The notes under the pieces are model-generated. The model did no database searches, was not told the origin of the DNA, and saw only the letters and a list, made by a program, of their open reading frames with translations. The translations under genes were made by a program, and so were the position numbers. 64,000 nt of DNA from Sphagnum magellanicum (taxonomy: Eukaryota; Streptophyta; Sphagnopsida; Sphagnales; Sphagnaceae), in contig CM038925.1 in the NCBI GenBank assembly GCA_021904315.1, forward strand, positions 6,946,501-7,010,500, in the 5' to 3' direction. Shown here one piece after another: positions 60,917-64,000 of this stretch (the first letter of the stretch is position 1; each line of letters opens with the position of its first letter).

Positions 60917-63900
60917 AGAGTCATGTTAACTTTGGAAGTAACCCATAAAGTACCTATCAGGAAGGAAATCCAGTTGGGCCTTCAATGAAGGGCCACCCCT
61001 TCCAATAAGGGCTCCTTGCCCCCTCAAAGTGAAGGATTTGAACAAGATGTTCTTCACACAAAAAAAAACCCCACATACAAATTCATCAAGAATTGACATA
61101 CACAATGTTATGATACACATTGTTTAAACATGTTAGCCAGCATGCTTAACCCTTTGTACATTGAGAAACATGGTTTCAATGTTGGCATGACTGTATCATT
61201 ATACATGAAAGACCACAACATAGCAATAAGTGTAGACTCTAGACCCTCCATGCTTACTTATGTGGTAACTGGGTCAAACAATCATGGGACAATCAGTTTC
61301 AAGTTACAAAAACGCGTCTTTTGCAATGCTTGAAATTTGAGTACAATATTTCAATCTATAACACGGGAATCAATCTTGACAATAGTCAAATAACTAGACA
61401 AAAGAAAAATGGTGAATAGAGAACATACCACATCCAACAAACTTATAGATCTTCAAGAACTGAAGCTTTTATATTTCTCCCCATTCATTTGATGAAAGTT
61501 AAATCTCATTCTGAAAATGGCATTGTAACCAATAAGACTAATGGGCATTGAAAAAAATCCAACATTTTCAAATTTCATGGACAACTTTTGATGCTTTTGG
61601 TGAAGTTCTTTTGACTAAAGCCTCACAATCACATAAAGTTATACTCTTTAGAAAGTTCAAAAGTTTCATTTGTTGTAGCCATGTGGTATTGGTATTATAA
61701 TACCATCCACTGATCTCATGCTTCTAAAGATGGCTGTAAAAGGTTTATAGCACTTTCAACCTTCATGCATTAAAGTCGTGACCAAATTCATCTAGGAGTT
61801 GATAAAGATTGATTTGACAATATTTTACACCAAACATGGGTGTTATCTCTTCATTTTCAGGTGTGTCTAGTTCAAATGTTTTAACATGCTTGATAACTAC
61901 AAGTGCATTTGTCATTTTTGAAATTATTTAATCATTTTGTAGCGACCTTAATTTTGAACTCACGATCAAGACTAGGACAAGAGAAGAGAAACAAGTTGAG
62001 AATCGTTTAAAGCAAAGCAAGAATTCAAACACGTTCCTTTGATGAAAGAAAAGTTTGGGGAATGAAAGAAGGGAGTCTCAAGATTCAAATGAACTTTCAC
62101 TTTGAAAGTTGAAATTTTCGAGTGCGTTTGACCTTTTTTTTATGTAAGTTTTGAGGATCAAACCTTGTTGAAGTTGGCCTTTTCAAAGTGATTAGAAAGG
62201 CCTTGAAAAATGATTTATTGAAGTGGGGTCTCGTTTTCAAACAAGTTATAATCATTTGAAGGATCAAAAATCATAATGCCAAAATGATTCCCAATCAATT
62301 AATCCTTGTGCAAAAATGTCATTTCTAAAAAAGTTAGCATTCAAATGTGATTCTTGTGTGAGATTATACAATATATTACAAGGAAAATATCGATGACTCC
62401 TTTCGAATCTAAGGTGTGATGAATTTCATTTGTCTAAGTCTGTTCATGGCTTGCTTGTACACCATTTTGATATTTATTGGTTTTTTTTTTTTTCTATAAT
62501 TTGACATGACCATGAGCTAAACCCTAAACCTTATCTTGGAGTTCCAATACCCTCTTTTTTAATTGAAAAATATGAAATTCATTTTATTGTTAAATCAAAG
62601 AATTAATGAAAATATATATCATCAATGCCATTTGACAAACCTAAGGATGCATCACATTTTGTAATAGTTAAGTTTCAAAGATGGGGACAATACCAAATAA
62701 GATAGTTACTTAAGACAACAACCATTAAATTCAAATAATAACTTCATTTGAAAGCATTATCACATGTAACGACCTATCAAAATTTTATTTTCAGATCTAA
62801 TGGTCAGGATTTTAAACAACATGTATTAAAAACTAATATGCCTTCACAAAATGTAAAAACATGTCCCCCTTTTTTTTTGGTGGTAACTACTAACATTACC
62901 TTTTATGATGTTAATATATTCCATTTTTTAAATTTAACACATTTTTAAAAATACAATATAACCATAATGTGAGAATGTTCCCAAAACAAGGGGCCTAGGA
63001 CAAGGCAATAGCCAAGGGAGATCATTAAATCAACAAAGGGTCCTAATGGTATGCAATACAAAAAATTTGCTTACTTTTCCTTTTTTTTTCATCATTTGCT
63101 TTTAGCCCCATCCATCTTTTTTTCTTACTACCCAGACATATTTTGGCTCCATGTTATGCATATGCTCCATGTTGGGCTTATAATGGACATTAAATTTATA
63201 TAATGGACCCAAAATGTTTATAACAAGACCCAAAATGCATTTGGGCAACTCCAAAATGTTTAGCAAAAATAATTAACAAAAATTTGCTGGCCTTTTTTTC
63301 AATAAGGTATCCAAAAATGTGGACGGATTTTTGAAATTTTTTATTTTAATAAATATCATATAACATTTTTTATTATTTTAAGTGGACATTTTGAAGAATG
63401 AAACAATTGCGAGGAGTGGGCATTACATTTTTCGAAATGCTTGGCCTTTGTAGAGAAAATAGATGTTGGATTATTGAGTTTTGACCCAGGTATCGTGGCA
63501 ATTATTAATAATCTACCATGGCATTCTTTTGATTTTTTGATAACCAATTAAATTAATAATCACCTGGTATTGAATTCTCAAATATTTAATAACCTGCCTA
63601 GATGACCAAGTAGATTATCAATCCTTTAAACACTAATACAAAAATGAATAAATAAATAAATAAATATTCAAAAAATAACCTTACGAGGAATCATTTTTTT
63701 AAAAGCAATAACCAGGCAACACTTTTTTGAACCCCGAATCAATTCTAAATGGATTATTAGTACCCACCCAAATCTTTTCAAGTACTTATTTACTCAGCAC
63801 TGTATCCTAAACCCTACTGAGCTACCTTTGCAGATTCAATACTAATTTACCCGAGCAACTAGGCTGCTGGTTAGGCACTAACTAATTACTTTTAGGAATT

Positions 63901-64000
63901 AGCAATTTTTTGAAAAATACATGCTTGCCATGCCAAAAATATGTGTGAAGCTCTCACACACAATAGTTTCATTACTTAATATAATGCCAAATTATAAATT
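60917..64000. other. AT-rich intergenic DNA to the window end
   Basis: No gene recognised. Contains A and T runs and an (AAAT)n microsatellite at about 63645-63665. The open frames at 61130-61333 and 62748-62948 have no known domain. Confidence 0.45.

Noticed and set aside
1..64000. CRISPR arrays, operons, tRNA or rRNA genes
   Set aside because: The tandem repeats lack the repeat-spacer pattern, the genes are intron-bearing eukaryotic genes, and no tRNA or rRNA sequence was recognised by eye.

Overview
This window is nuclear DNA of a land plant. The genes have many short exons with GT-AG introns. They encode plant families: a P-type pentatricopeptide protein, a germin-like protein, a plastid fibrillin, a Raf-like MAPKKK and a plant homologue of archaeal-type dehydroquinate synthase. 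The space between genes is AT-rich and holds decayed Ty3/gypsy and LINE fragments, short inverted-repeat elements, minisatellites and microsatellites. The protein sequences look like those of non-seed plants (bryophyte or lycophyte grade), but that placement is an impression from the sequences, not a computed result.

Layout: 1-2.6 kb has no resolved gene. 2.68-4.11 kb (-) is ribosomal protein eS8 in five exons. 4.1-12.2 kb is an AT-rich gap with an old dispersed repeat (5.5-6.4 kb), a GC-rich island (10 kb) and a tandem array (10.5-10.9 kb). 12.24-15.71 kb (+) is a PPR gene that starts with a CCHC zinc-knuckle-like motif. 17.2-18.6 kb (-) is a carbonyl-reductase-like SDR. 19.2-30.3 kb is a gene-free repeat region holding minisatellites, a Ty3/gypsy reverse-transcriptase remnant, a second copy of the 5.5 kb repeat, and a LINE 3' end next to a near-perfect 52-bp inverted repeat. 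31.5-32.2 kb (+) is an intronless germin-like protein. 34.7-35.8 kb (-) is chaperonin 10. 37.3-39.1 kb (-) is a fibrillin close to FBN4/PAP6. 41.75-44.70 kb (+) is a USP-like protein without a kinase domain, followed 260 bp later by a 3-dehydroquinate synthase II-type gene (44.96-47.00 kb, +). 49.0-55.1 kb (-) is a 17-exon Raf-like MAPKKK. 55.2-64 kb is mostly repeats, with one possible gene start at 60.3 kb (-).

The genes do not form an operon or cluster: they belong to separate housekeeping, organelle and signalling roles (cytosolic translation, organelle RNA processing, mitochondrial protein folding, plastid lipid structures, extracellular matrix, kinase signalling). All multi-exon models except the 60.3 kb candidate were assembled by hand from splice sites, and the reading phase was checked at every junction. 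The points most worth following up are the HLD-for-HRD change in the MAPKKK catalytic loop, its run of eight frame-neutral exons, the kinase-less USP protein in tandem with the DHQS-like gene, the knuckle-PPR combination, and the 52-bp-arm hairpin.
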